Source of the DNA: Pseudoalteromonas sp. Scap06
GTDB taxonomy: Bacteria; Pseudomonadota; Gammaproteobacteria; Enterobacterales; Alteromonadaceae
Reading direction: 5' to 3'
DNA: 64,000 nt
NCBI RefSeq assembly: GCF_013394165.1
Contig: NZ_CP041330.1
Location: 2,472,501 to 2,536,500 of the forward strand
The notes beneath the pieces are model-generated. The model made no database searches. It was not told the origin of the DNA and saw nothing but the letters and a program-made list of their open reading frames with translations. Position 1 is the stretch's first letter; every line of letters starts with the position of its first letter. The translations under genes were made by a program, and so were the position numbers. Shown here piece after piece: positions 1 to 8,691 of this stretch.

Positions 1-523
1 TAATTTCATGCGCACCAATTGAGTCTGCTGCTACATTACGTAAGCTTACATTAATGGTTTCATTCGCATTTGCACCTACTTGGAATTGTTTTGTACCAAA
101 TGTACCGTCAAGTAAGCTGGTTCCACCAAATTTGGTAGTGTCTGCAATTCGAGTAAGCTCTTGTTGCAGGGCTGCTACTTCTTTTTGCAGTGATGCACGG
201 TCAACTGCACTGTTTGACCCATTGGCTGATTGCAGTGATAAGTCACGCATACGTTGTAAAATGTTTGCTGACTCTTGCATCGCACCTTCAGCAGTTTGCG
301 CCATAGAAATACCATCATTGGCATTACGCTGAGCAACCGTTAGGCCATTAACCTGAGACGTTAGTCGGTTGGCAATTTGTAAACCTGCAGCATCGTCTTT
401 TGCGCTATTAATACGCAAACCAGATGATAGTCTCTGCATTGAAGTTTCAAGTGCCATGCTAGATTTAGATAGATTGCGTTGCCCATTAAGTGATGCAACA
501 TTTGTATTTACGCTTAAAGCCAT
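1..523 (-). CDS. fliC: Flagellin, N-terminal part (runs off the window)
   Basis: Major filament subunit exported through the flagellar type III apparatus. The frame opens with [18 protein letters not shown] and continues through [20 protein letters not shown], the conserved D0/D1 helices of bacterial flagellins. About 174 residues are visible; the variable centre and C-terminal helices lie outside the window. The ATG at 521-523 follows a TAGGAGATGG-type ribosome site. A sigma-54 element lies about 80 bases upstream. Polar flagellates usually carry several flagellins, so which paralogue this is cannot be decided here. Confidence 0.95.
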   Translation of the reverse strand, partial: MALSVNTNVASLNGQRNLSKSSMALETSMQRLSSGLRINSAKDDAAGLQIANRLTSQVNGLTVAQRNANDGISMAQTAEGAMQESANILQRMRDLSLQSANGSNSAVDRASLQKEVAALQQELTRIADTTKFGGTSLLDGTFGTKQFQVGANANETINVSLRNVAADSIGAHEI

Positions 524-600
524 TTTACCATCTCCTAGTTTCAATCAGAATGTGGTTCAAAATATTTAAGCAAAAACCACACTTTCTATAACCAGTTGAA

Positions 601-616
601 TGCATTAGTTGTGCCA
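601..616 (-). promoter_or_regulatory. Sigma-54 promoter of the flagellin gene
   Basis: On the minus strand the bases read TGGCACAACTAATGCA. The -24 GG and -12 GC are separated exactly as in TGGCAC-N5-TTGCW, with one mismatch in the -12 box. Transcription would start near 589, giving an untranslated leader of roughly 65 bases. In Vibrio the main flagellin flaA is likewise RpoN-dependent, while secondary flagellins use sigma-28. Confidence 0.7.
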
Positions 617-744
617 ACTAATAAAAAATAGTTAAATAACTGTTTTTTAATAAATAAATAGCGTTTATTGATACTTAAAATCAGAAGTTAGCATTTTTTT
701 GACAGGAGAAAAAAGGGGGGTGACAGTTTTTTGCCGCTTCGTTA

Positions 745-788
745 AGGCAAGTTATTACCTACTTTTCTCGTATAGTAATAACCTGCCT
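745..788. repeat. Inverted repeat after flgL (possible terminator)
   Basis: A 14-base arm, AGGCAAGTTATTAC, is repeated inverted at 775-788 with one G-T type mismatch across a 16-base loop. It begins 11 bases past the flgL stop and could end flgJKL transcription, but no clear U-run follows on the minus strand. Confidence 0.45.
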
Positions 789-798
789 TGGATGGTAT

Positions 799-2058
799 TT
801 ATAAATAATCAAATAATGAAAGTTTAGCCAAGCGACCAAAAGTCGCTTGTGAAGCCTGTAAACCAGACTCATGTTTAGTGAGATCGCTGATGGCTTCAGC
901 GGCATCAATCTCAATTAGGCTAGATCTGTTTTCTTGATTATTAATATCTAGAGCACTGTTTGAGTCGGTAACACGCTCAACTACATTCATACGCCCACCT
1001 AAACCAGCCTGAGTAAACACAATTTGCTCACTAGCATTTTTAAGCTGAATTAAACCATCAGATAATGCTTGGTTAATTTGCGTTTCATCAAGTTGTTCGT
1101 CATTTAGGCTAATGATCAAATCTTCTAGCGTATTAAGTACATTTTCTTTGCCTGGTTTTTCAAGAGTAAAATCAAGCTGTCCTGGTGCTGCCCCCTCAAG
1201 TTGAATTTCCATACCTGCAAATTCAATCGGTTCATCGGTTACTTCACCCGTAACGGGTGGTACAAGAGGATTACCATCACGTAATATTTCATATTGATCT
1301 GGCGCTGAAGGGGTCGCCCCAGGGATCACATTAACATTATAGGTATTGATCGTTGGAGAAATAAGCGGATCTGGATCTGAGTTATAATTATCTTTATGAA
1401 AACGGTCAAACTCGCCTTGGTTTTCAACATAAACAGTTCCAGCGGTAATGCCGCCTGTTGGCGTTCCATCGTTTGAAACTACATCGAGTCGCGCATCAAC
1501 TCGTTCAAATACATTGAAGCCATTATCGCTTGATTTGATCTCAACGCCTTTTGCGATCGTCACTTCGTGTTGGCCTTGATCGCCTTGATATTCGTATTTG
1601 CCATTGGTGCTATTAAATGTATAAGTTTGAATATCGTCTTGATAGCCAGAGAAAAGGTATTTCCCTCCTTCAGATTGACTATTCATTAAATTAAGCAGTG
1701 ATTTTTGCAATTCTTTTAGTTCACTGGCAACTGAAGCCAAATCACCTTTATCTAACGAACCATTGCCCGCTCGTATAGTTAACATTTGCGCTTCTAAAAT
1801 AGTGTCGTTCATACCTTGCAATAAACTTTCTTCGGTTTCTAAACGCCCTTTTAGCTGATTAATATTCTTCGTCAGCTGCTCATTAGTTTCTATTTTATTG
1901 GTGTACAACATACCTTGCGAAATAGCAGCAGGGTTTTCAGAGGTACTCAAATATTTTTGACCTGTATTAACGCGCTCCTGCGCACCAGCTACATTTTGTT
2001 GATTCTCAAGTATTTTATTAATGTTATTTTGATACATTAAATTATTTGATAAACGCAT
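799..2058 (-). CDS. flgL: Flagellar hook-filament junction protein FlgL (HAP3)
   Basis: Second of the two junction proteins joining hook to filament; secreted through the flagellar export gate. The N-terminus MRLSNNLMYQNNINKIL and the C-terminal helix (DAAEAISDLTKHESGLQASQATFGRLAKLSLFDYL, split across the end) are flagellin-like coiled-coil ends typical of FlgL. At 419 residues it is longer than the roughly 317 of E. coli; the excess is in the central domain (about residues 170-310). It starts 2 bases after flgK, so the two are co-transcribed and probably translationally coupled. Confidence 0.95.
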   Translation of the reverse strand: MRLSNNLMYQNNINKILENQQNVAGAQERVNTGQKYLSTSENPAAISQGMLYTNKIETNEQLTKNINQLKGRLETEESLLQGMNDTILEAQMLTIRAGNGSLDKGDLASVASELKELQKSLLNLMNSQSEGGKYLFSGYQDDIQTYTFNSTNGKYEYQGDQGQHEVTIAKGVEIKSSDNGFNVFERVDARLDVVSNDGTPTGGITAGTVYVENQGEFDRFHKDNYNSDPDPLISPTINTYNVNVIPGATPSAPDQYEILRDGNPLVPPVTGEVTDEPIEFAGMEIQLEGAAPGQLDFTLEKPGKENVLNTLEDLIISLNDEQLDETQINQALSDGLIQLKNASEQIVFTQAGLGGRMNVVERVTDSNSALDINNQENRSSLIEIDAAEAISDLTKHESGLQASQATFGRLAKLSLFDYL

Positions 2059-2060
2059 AA

Positions 2061-4067
2061 TTACCTCGCCGCACTCAATAAGGTGTCAAAAATAGCTCTC
2101 GCTGCAGTTAATACTTGTGCAGAAGCAGCATAGGATTGCTGGAAGCGCAGCAAATTAGCCGCCTCTTCATCTAAGTTTACGCCCGACAACGATTCGTACC
2201 AGGCTTCTGATTGTTGTGCTAAAGCATCAAATGCAGCACCATTGGTTTTTGCTTGACTGGTTACCACACCAACATCGGTGACTAATCCAGCATAGGCCTG
2301 ATTCAATGTTTTATGATTATCAGCTGATGCGCTCGCTACTACATTTTGACGTACTAAATCGGTATTCTGTAAGTCAGCAAGTTTTTGGCCGTTGCGGTTA
2401 TCATCAAAACCGCCTTCATTAAATTCTAAATTAAAGGTATCGCCCATTGCTGGTACGCCTTCAATATTAAAGTCAAAACCATAACCATCGTATGGTGCAC
2501 CGGCTTGAGCGAGTATATTGTTAGCAGGCGGTGTAACTGTAAACGTAGTTGTGCCATTACCATCAGTAAGTTGATATTCGTTAGCATTGGCTGTTTTAAC
2601 AATGCTAATAGGGCCATTTGCTAAACCCAAAGGATTACTAAAGCTGCCAGTGGTTACATCGGTAACATTACCCGGTGAAATAGTCCCTGTACCTGTATTA
2701 TCAAGGCCGTCTGCTGTTCTAATTGGGGAGGCCAATGCAATGTCCTCACCTCGACCTGTTGTCAGCGATATATTGCCAGCCGCGCCACTGTTAAGTTTTA
2801 CCTGAAATTGGTCACCGGCATTACCAGCTCCCGTTATATTAAGCTCTAAGCCAAACGCCTCTCCGCTAGTAATAGCAGCTGAGTCGATAATGCCACTGGG
2901 TGGAATAATTGCTAAAGAGGCTGCACCTAAAGGTTCACCTTTATTATCAATTGGCTGAATACTTACTTCGTTAGGATTACCCGTATAGGTGATCACAAAA
3001 TCACTGGCTGGCAGTTCACTGCCTTTACCAGCCTCAACGGTTGCTGACATATTAGCTGTTCCGGTATTGGCTTGATAAACAAAAGCACTGACTGTTGGGA
3101 TATCAAAAATATCCCCTCCGAGTTCACCGTTTGCATCCATACCTAAACGATTTTGCTGATTAAACGAATCAGCAAGCGCAATACCCATCTGGCCAATTTG
3201 ATTTTGTGCCGGCACCAAAATATCGTCTCTAAATGCTAATAAACCGCCAATTTTACCTTTGAGTTTAGTAGGGTCTATATCGAGTGGCACAGCCTTACCG
3301 CCATTTACATCTAAGCGTAGCTCTTTAAAGTTAGCATCAGGATCGCCACTAATCGAAAACAAGTTAAATGACCCATTTTGCATAACAACGGCTTCGCCTG
3401 TGCCCATAAACACTTGTTTTTCACCATTAGGGCCATCAAGTGTTTCTATATCAATTAGCTCAGATAAATCACGTATTGCTTTATCACGCTCATTATAAGC
3501 AGAGCTCGCATCAGCTTCGTTTTTGGTACCATGAACACCCGCAATTTCTTGGTTCAACGAACTAATACTTTCGATTAACGTATTCGCCTCTTCTGAAAAA
3601 ATCTCTAATTGCTCATTAACCACTGCTTTTTGCTCTGATACGATACCTGCAAGCCGATCCATTTGGTCAATCAGGTTTTGTGCATCACTCATCACCAATG
3701 AACGAGCAACCGTTGATGAAGGTTGATTAAGGGCTTCTTGCACGTTATTAAACATTGAGTTGATACTAGTTGATAAGCTGTTTGATTTTTCTGAAAAAAT
3801 TTGATCAACCCGACTCGCTTCACTAACAAATTGATCAAAAAAACTTTTATTTGAAGTATCTCGATTTAATTGCTTTTGCGCAAACTCATTCAATAACCGG
3901 TACGTTTGGCCACGGCCTACCTGATTATCAATCATGGTGGTAAACTCGGTGCGCTCACGTACATACCCTTCGGTATTAACATTTGCGATGTTTTTACTTG
4001 TCGTTTGCAATAACTCAGAGTTTGCTCTTATTCCTGAATTAGCAATGTTTAATAAATTAAACGACAT
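2061..4067 (-). CDS. flgK: Flagellar hook-associated protein FlgK (HAP1)
   Basis: First junction protein between hook and filament. The start MSFNLLNIANSGIRANSELL and the following TTSKNIANVNTEGYVRE form the rod/hook family N-terminal motif, and the end LLRFQQSYAASAQVLTAARAIFDTLLSAAR is the conserved C-terminal helix, with the family's characteristic QQSYAA segment. Length is 668 residues against about 547 in E. coli, the extra being in the exposed middle domain. It lies one base after flgJ and two before flgL, forming a tight flgJ-flgK-flgL unit driven from the sigma-54 site before flgJ. Confidence 0.95.
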   Translation of the reverse strand: MSFNLLNIANSGIRANSELLQTTSKNIANVNTEGYVRERTEFTTMIDNQVGRGQTYRLLNEFAQKQLNRDTSNKSFFDQFVSEASRVDQIFSEKSNSLSTSINSMFNNVQEALNQPSSTVARSLVMSDAQNLIDQMDRLAGIVSEQKAVVNEQLEIFSEEANTLIESISSLNQEIAGVHGTKNEADASSAYNERDKAIRDLSELIDIETLDGPNGEKQVFMGTGEAVVMQNGSFNLFSISGDPDANFKELRLDVNGGKAVPLDIDPTKLKGKIGGLLAFRDDILVPAQNQIGQMGIALADSFNQQNRLGMDANGELGGDIFDIPTVSAFVYQANTGTANMSATVEAGKGSELPASDFVITYTGNPNEVSIQPIDNKGEPLGAASLAIIPPSGIIDSAAITSGEAFGLELNITGAGNAGDQFQVKLNSGAAGNISLTTGRGEDIALASPIRTADGLDNTGTGTISPGNVTDVTTGSFSNPLGLANGPISIVKTANANEYQLTDGNGTTTFTVTPPANNILAQAGAPYDGYGFDFNIEGVPAMGDTFNLEFNEGGFDDNRNGQKLADLQNTDLVRQNVVASASADNHKTLNQAYAGLVTDVGVVTSQAKTNGAAFDALAQQSEAWYESLSGVNLDEEAANLLRFQQSYAASAQVLTAARAIFDTLLSAAR

Positions 4068-4068
4068 G

Positions 4069-5064
4069 TTACTCTACTCCCTGGCGGATCACGCTTGTGG
4101 CGATATTCTTCAATTCGTTACTGTTCAGCACTCTTTTTATTTTGTCTGCATAATTAGGGTCGGTTGCATAACCAGCTTGCTGTAAAGAGTCTAAAAATTT
4201 ATGCGGCTTTGCCGTATTGTTTAATGCATCTTGATAGCGCGGGTTCTGTGTTAAAAAATCCACAAAATCATTCACGCTATCTTTTATCGAGTCATACGCT
4301 CTAAAGCTTGCTTGCTTTTTAACTGCAGCACCTTGTTCAAATTCTAAAGTGACCTTACTGGCCTTTTCACCCTGCCAACTTTTATCTGACTTAATATTGA
4401 ATAAATTGTTTGAGCTATTACCATCACCTTTACTAATAATATGTTTACCCCAGCCAGTTTCTAATGCCGCTTGTGCGACCATAACCGCCGGATTTAAACC
4501 AATTTTTTTAGCCGCTGTTTTTGCGTGTTCCCACACTGTGCTCACAAATTCCTCAGCACTTTCAAATGTGCCAGACGCTATGTTTTGTTCGCTTTTTTCA
4601 GTTGAATCAACGAGCGGCACTTTTTCAGTGACCTTTTGATTTTCTTGATGAGGTAAGGTGCTACCCGCACGTTGGTCACTAAAGAAATCTGACGTTGTGC
4701 GAAGAACAGAGCCTGGCATAAAGTTTTTTCCATCTGGCGATAATTGCTGCACAATTAAATCTGCAAGACCCAAAGAGCCATTTGATGAAAGCTCTGTGGC
4801 CATTTGTTGGTCGTGCATTTCTTCAAAAAACTTAACGCCACTAGCATTAAACGGGCTTTCTTTATCTTCGAAAGCCTCATTGGCTTTACGCATACTTTTA
4901 AGCAGCATTTGGGTGAATATAGCTTCAAATTGTGCCGCCGCTTTTTTTAACGCCGCTTTAGATGCATCGGTTGATGCGTCACCGCTGTTTAAAGCATCTC
5001 GACGCAAAGAGTCTAAGTTGCCTAAATCAAAAAAGTTTTGCTTATCTAGATGATTTGTTTCCAT
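4069..5064 (-). CDS. flgJ: Flagellar rod cap and peptidoglycan hydrolase FlgJ
   Basis: Bifunctional periplasmic protein: the N-terminal domain (about residues 35-110, AAAQFEAIFTQMLLKSMRKA) caps the growing rod, and the C-terminal glucosaminidase domain (about 175-320, with VMVAQAALETGWGKHI carrying the catalytic Glu) opens peptidoglycan. The start at 5062-5064 gives METNHLDKQNFF and 331 residues, close to the family's 313. A longer in-frame reading to 5166 would add a hydrophobic stretch and run through the sigma-54 element and a terminator, so it was not used. It is the first gene of flgJKL. Confidence 0.93.
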   Translation of the reverse strand: METNHLDKQNFFDLGNLDSLRRDALNSGDASTDASKAALKKAAAQFEAIFTQMLLKSMRKANEAFEDKESPFNASGVKFFEEMHDQQMATELSSNGSLGLADLIVQQLSPDGKNFMPGSVLRTTSDFFSDQRAGSTLPHQENQKVTEKVPLVDSTEKSEQNIASGTFESAEEFVSTVWEHAKTAAKKIGLNPAVMVAQAALETGWGKHIISKGDGNSSNNLFNIKSDKSWQGEKASKVTLEFEQGAAVKKQASFRAYDSIKDSVNDFVDFLTQNPRYQDALNNTAKPHKFLDSLQQAGYATDPNYADKIKRVLNSNELKNIATSVIRQGVE

Positions 5065-5101
5065 CAGCTTTTTGACACAATAATTAATAATATCTAGATA
5101 A

Positions 5102-5117
5102 TGCAATAATTGAGCCA
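5102..5117 (-). promoter_or_regulatory. Sigma-54 promoter of flgJKL
   Basis: Minus-strand bases TGGCTCAATTATTGCA match TGGCAC-N5-TTGCA with a single change and exact GG/GC spacing. The predicted start is near 5090, about 26 bases before flgJ, and the site lies between the flgI terminator and flgJ, where a new promoter is needed. Confidence 0.75.
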
Positions 5118-5157
5118 GCGAGATTTTCAAAGGTGGGAGTAAGCAGGAAAAAAAAGT

Positions 5158-5194
5158 AAAAAACACCGCAATAAAATATTAAACGGTGTTTTTT
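5158..5194 (-). terminator. Terminator after flgI
   Basis: An 11-base-pair stem (AAAAAACACCG with its complement at 5184-5194) around a 15-base loop is followed on the minus strand by a T-run. It begins 6 bases past the flgI stop and separates flgFGHI from flgJKL. Confidence 0.75.
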
Positions 5195-5199
5195 AAAGG

Positions 5200-6294
5200 T
5201 TAAATTACAACAAGCTGACCGTTAATTGCACCAGCTTCTTTAAGTGCTTCAAGAATCGCCATTAAATCGCCAGGGGCAGCGCCAACTTCATTAATTGCAC
5301 GTACTAAGTCATCAAGACTTACACCAGGGTCAAATACAAAAGCGCGTGAGTCATCCTGATCAACATCAATAATACTTTGCTGAGTAACCACGGTTTCACC
5401 CTCTGCTAAAGGATTTGGCTGCGCTACATTTTGTTGTTCCGCAATCGTTACTGTTAAACCACCGTGGGTAATTGCCGCAGGTTGTAATTTTACATTTTTA
5501 CCTATAACAATGGTGCCGGTACGTGAGTTAACAATTATTTTTGCCGAAGTATCCGCTGGTTTAAATTCTAAGTTTTCAAGAGTTGATAAGTACGATACGC
5601 GCTGCGAGGCATCACGAGGTGCAATAACGCGAATAGAAGCTGCATCGAGTGCTTGAGCGCTATTTGGACCAATTAAATCATTAATGGTTTTCTCTAAACG
5701 TTTAGCAGTAGTAAAATCAGGACGGTTTAAATTAAAGGTAATATAGTCGTTTTGCATAAATGGGCTTTTAACAGCACGTTCAACGGTTGCACCATTTGGT
5801 ACACGTCCTACCGTTGGCGTATTAATCACAACGCGACTACCATCAAGGCCTTCAGCGCCTAAGCCACCTACAATTAAACTGCCTTGAGCGATGGCGTAAA
5901 CATTACCATCAACCCCTTTTAAGAATGTTTGTAGTAATGTGCCACCGCGCAAGCTGCCTGCGCTGCCAATCGATGATACAGTTATATCTATGGTTTGCCC
6001 TGGCTTTCTAAATGGGGGGAGTTCAGCATGAACAGCAACCGCTGCAACATTTTTAATTTTTGGCTTTAAACTAGAAGGTAACGTAATACCAAAACTATTA
6101 AGCATGCCTTTAAAGCTTTGCTCGGTAAAACGGCTTTGCTCACCGGTGCCTGGTAAACCAACAACTAAGCCATAGCCCACTAATTGGTTTGAGCGCACCC
6201 CTTCGACCATAGACACATCTTTAATTCGCTCAGCACTGGCAGTAAATTGCCAGCCTAGTAGCACCATAAAACAAAAAACTTTAAAACCATTCAT
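5200..6294 (-). CDS. flgI: Flagellar P-ring protein FlgI
   Basis: Periplasmic P-ring subunit that forms the bushing around the rod in the peptidoglycan layer. A Sec signal peptide ([21 protein letters not shown]) precedes [26 protein letters not shown], the conserved start of mature FlgI. The end [23 protein letters not shown] is also characteristic. Length 364 matches the family (365 in E. coli). It follows flgH by 12 bases and ends the flgFGHI unit at the hairpin just downstream. Confidence 0.96.
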   Translation of the reverse strand: MNGFKVFCFMVLLGWQFTASAERIKDVSMVEGVRSNQLVGYGLVVGLPGTGEQSRFTEQSFKGMLNSFGITLPSSLKPKIKNVAAVAVHAELPPFRKPGQTIDITVSSIGSAGSLRGGTLLQTFLKGVDGNVYAIAQGSLIVGGLGAEGLDGSRVVINTPTVGRVPNGATVERAVKSPFMQNDYITFNLNRPDFTTAKRLEKTINDLIGPNSAQALDAASIRVIAPRDASQRVSYLSTLENLEFKPADTSAKIIVNSRTGTIVIGKNVKLQPAAITHGGLTVTIAEQQNVAQPNPLAEGETVVTQQSIIDVDQDDSRAFVFDPGVSLDDLVRAINEVGAAPGDLMAILEALKEAGAINGQLVVI

Positions 6295-6306
6295 GTCGAA
6301 TGTCCT

Positions 6307-6990
6307 CTAAAAGGGAAACAATGAGCTACTAAAGAAACGCGTTAACCAACCTGGGCTTTGTGCCTCTTGTGTTTGGCCCTTACCTGAGTACTGAATACGC
6401 GCATTCGCAATTCGATTAGACTCAACGGTATTATCGGCATTGACATCTTGTGGACGCACTAACCCTTCTAAGCGAATAAATTCTTCACCGGTGTTTAACG
6501 TTAGCCATTTTTCACCGCGAATCACTAAATTACCATTTGGTAGTACTCGCATTACGTTAACCGAAATATCGCCAACTAAGCTATTTGATTGATTTGATTT
6601 TGAGTCACCTTTAAATGAGGAGTCACTGCCAATACCAAATTGAATGCTATCGCCGCCAATATTTACCGGTAAACCACCTAAGCCAATCACAGGGTCGAGG
6701 CTGGCATCGGTTTCTTTATCCGTTTCTGTTTTAGCTGCTTTAGTCGCTTGGGTTGACTCTTGTAATTTAACAGTAATGATATCGCCTGTTCGCAGTGCTT
6801 TTTTATCGGCATAAAGATCATTCGATAATTGAGTACTGAACAAAGAGCCGGTTGCGACTACTGGCTCCATATTAGGCTCTGGATACATAGGTGCATAATA
6901 GGGATCGTCTTGTACTACCTCATTATTTTGTGTAGCTACACAACCACTTAATAGTAAAGTCCCTACTGTAAATAACATAATATTACGCAT
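6307..6990 (-). CDS. flgH: Flagellar L-ring lipoprotein FlgH
   Basis: Outer-membrane L-ring subunit. The ATG at 6988-6990 gives MRNIMLFTVGTLLLSGC, a lipoprotein signal with the modified Cys at residue 17; a GGGGGA ribosome site lies 6 bases upstream. A TTG four codons earlier is in frame but would put residues inside that ribosome site. Family motifs include LYADKKALRTGDIITVKL, VMRVLPNGNLVIRGEKWLTLN and the end segment GLVRPQDVNADNTVESNRIANARIQYSG (given here in part). Length is 227 residues (E. coli 232). Confidence 0.95.
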   Translation of the reverse strand: MRNIMLFTVGTLLLSGCVATQNNEVVQDDPYYAPMYPEPNMEPVVATGSLFSTQLSNDLYADKKALRTGDIITVKLQESTQATKAAKTETDKETDASLDPVIGLGGLPVNIGGDSIQFGIGSDSSFKGDSKSNQSNSLVGDISVNVMRVLPNGNLVIRGEKWLTLNTGEEFIRLEGLVRPQDVNADNTVESNRIANARIQYSGKGQTQEAQSPGWLTRFFSSSLFPF

Positions 6991-7004
6991 ACAATCCCCC
7001 AAAA

Positions 7005-7793
7005 CTATAACTGTTGATTGATATAACTCATCATTTCATCAACGGCTGAGATCACTTTTGAGTTCATCTCATAAACGCGCTGCGTTTCAATCAAATTAAC
7101 TAACTCTTCGGTCACATTTACATTTGATGTTTCAAGTGAACCTTGAATAATCGTACCTAAACCTTCAACCCCCGGATTACCTTGAACAGGCGCACCACTT
7201 ACAGCGGTTTCGGTATATAAGTTTTGCCCTATAGGCTCAAGGCCAGACGGATTAATAAAATCACTAATCGTGATCTGACCAATAACCACGTTTTCGGCCT
7301 GACCTTTTACGCGAACTGACACTTCACCATCTTGAGATACGGTGATCGACTGTGCATCGTCAGGTACATTCATTTCAGGCTGAACAACATAACCAGCACC
7401 CGAGGTCACAACACGCCCGTCGCCGTCAGTAGTAAATTGGCCGTTTCGCGAATATGCAATATTGCCATCTGGTTGCAGTACTTCAAAAAACCCAGGACCA
7501 GAAATCATCCAATCCAATGAATTTTCAGTAGTGAGCATATTACCTTGCGAAAAGTTTTTTTGGTTAGCTACTACTTTAGTACCCGCACCGAGCATTAAGC
7601 CTGACGGCATTTCGGTATCTTGCGATGATCGACCGCCTGGTTGATTAATATTTTGGTAAAGCAAGTCTTCAAAAATAGCGCGGCTTTTTTTGTAACCTAC
7701 TGTACTGGCGTTCGCTAAGTTATTTGATATAACCGATATATCAGTTTGTTGAGCGTCAAGCCCTGTTTTACTTATCCATAATGCTGGATTCAT
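7005..7793 (-). CDS. flgG: Flagellar distal rod protein FlgG
   Basis: Forms the distal rod. The N-terminus MNPALWISKTGLDAQQTDI followed by VISNNLANASTVGYKKSRA is the flg_bb_rod motif, and the end VNLIETQRVYEMNSKVISAVDEMMSYINQQL is the flg_bbr_C motif. At 262 residues it matches the 260 of E. coli. It sits 21 bases after flgF and 14 before flgH, so all four genes flgF-flgI read as one transcript. Confidence 0.96.
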   Translation of the reverse strand: MNPALWISKTGLDAQQTDISVISNNLANASTVGYKKSRAIFEDLLYQNINQPGGRSSQDTEMPSGLMLGAGTKVVANQKNFSQGNMLTTENSLDWMISGPGFFEVLQPDGNIAYSRNGQFTTDGDGRVVTSGAGYVVQPEMNVPDDAQSITVSQDGEVSVRVKGQAENVVIGQITISDFINPSGLEPIGQNLYTETAVSGAPVQGNPGVEGLGTIIQGSLETSNVNVTEELVNLIETQRVYEMNSKVISAVDEMMSYINQQL

Positions 7794-7814
7794 AATAATA
7801 CCCTCACGTTAAAG

Positions 7815-8558
7815 TTAAACGATGCGCATCAGCTGCTCTTGACGTTCGTCAATCTCTTCAGCTGTTTTCATCAGTTTTACTTGTAATTCAAATTGGCGTT
7901 GGTGACTGATCATATCGACCATTTCATGCACAGGATTTACATTCGATTTTTCTAATGTGCCACCTAATACTTGTACATTGGCTGATGTTTCAACTATTTC
8001 GCCTGGTTTAGCTCTAAATAAACCATCGTTACCCTTCTCAAGCGTGGCGTTGTTTGCATCAACCACTTTTAGGCGATCAACTTCTTCTAAAAAGTTAGCC
8101 GGTGCACCTTGAGGGCGAACTTGAATAGTGCCATCTTTGCTAAATTCAATTTTTTCAATCGGTACAGGTAATATGACTGGCCCACCTTCGCCAATAACTT
8201 GACGACCGTCGCTGGTAGTTAGCATACCTTCAGCCGTTATATTTAACGAACCCACTTTTGTATAAGCTTCATTACCAGAGGCGTCCTGAACACTCAACCA
8301 GGCGTTATCGCTCATAGCAATATCAAGGCTGCGACCTGTTTCGACAACACCGCCCGATGTCATGTTTGATCCTGGACGCTCTTGCATAGCAAAAACACGA
8401 GTCGGCAAACCTTCACCGAAAGCCTGCATTGAGCGCGCTTGCGCAAAATCAGATTTAAACCCAGTGGTGTTTGCATTTGCCAAATTATTGGCTTTAAGAG
8501 CAAGCCCTTGCATGCTTTGTTTAGCGCCAGATGCGGCTATGTAGACCATTTTATCCAT
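7815..8558 (-). CDS. flgF: Flagellar proximal rod protein FlgF
   Basis: Proximal rod subunit of the axial family. MDKMVYIAASGAKQSMQGL and LKANNLANANTTGFKSDF are the conserved N-terminal motif; the C-terminal HEMVDMISHQRQFELQVKLM matches FlgF rather than FlgG. Length 247 equals the family norm (251 in E. coli). It is the first gene after the flgE terminator and is preceded by a perfect sigma-54 element 37 bases upstream, so it heads its own operon, flgFGHI. Confidence 0.95.
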   Translation of the reverse strand: MDKMVYIAASGAKQSMQGLALKANNLANANTTGFKSDFAQARSMQAFGEGLPTRVFAMQERPGSNMTSGGVVETGRSLDIAMSDNAWLSVQDASGNEAYTKVGSLNITAEGMLTTSDGRQVIGEGGPVILPVPIEKIEFSKDGTIQVRPQGAPANFLEEVDRLKVVDANNATLEKGNDGLFRAKPGEIVETSANVQVLGGTLEKSNVNPVHEMVDMISHQRQFELQVKLMKTAEEIDERQEQLMRIV

Positions 8559-8594
8559 AACATCGACTCATTAAGAAATCTATATATGAGTAAA

Positions 8595-8610
8595 TGCAAT
8601 ATAAGTGCCA
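8595..8610 (-). promoter_or_regulatory. Sigma-54 promoter of flgFGHI
   Basis: Minus-strand bases TGGCACTTATATTGCA match TGGCAC-N5-TTGCA at every defined position. Predicted start near 8584, about 26 bases before the flgF ATG. This is the best RpoN element in the window. Confidence 0.85.
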
Positions 8611-8652
8611 AATTAAATTAAAGCATGAATAAGATTTTAAGAGAGGAATAAA

Positions 8653-8675
8653 AAAGGCTGCATTAAGCAGCCTTT
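8653..8675 (-). terminator. Terminator after flgE
   Basis: A perfect 9-base-pair stem, AAAGGCTGC / GCAGCCTTT, with loop ATTAA is followed by a T-run on the minus strand. It lies 17 bases past the flgE stop and isolates flgBCDE from flgFGHI. Confidence 0.8.
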
Positions 8676-8691
8676 ATAAGTCAAAATATGA

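Noticed and set aside
4658..5053. 131-codon plus-strand frame opposite flgJ
   Set aside because: Antisense to a well-supported gene with no recognisable motif.
5065..5166. N-terminal extension of FlgJ
   Set aside because: It would read through the sigma-54 promoter and reach the flgI terminator; family length and alignment support 5064.
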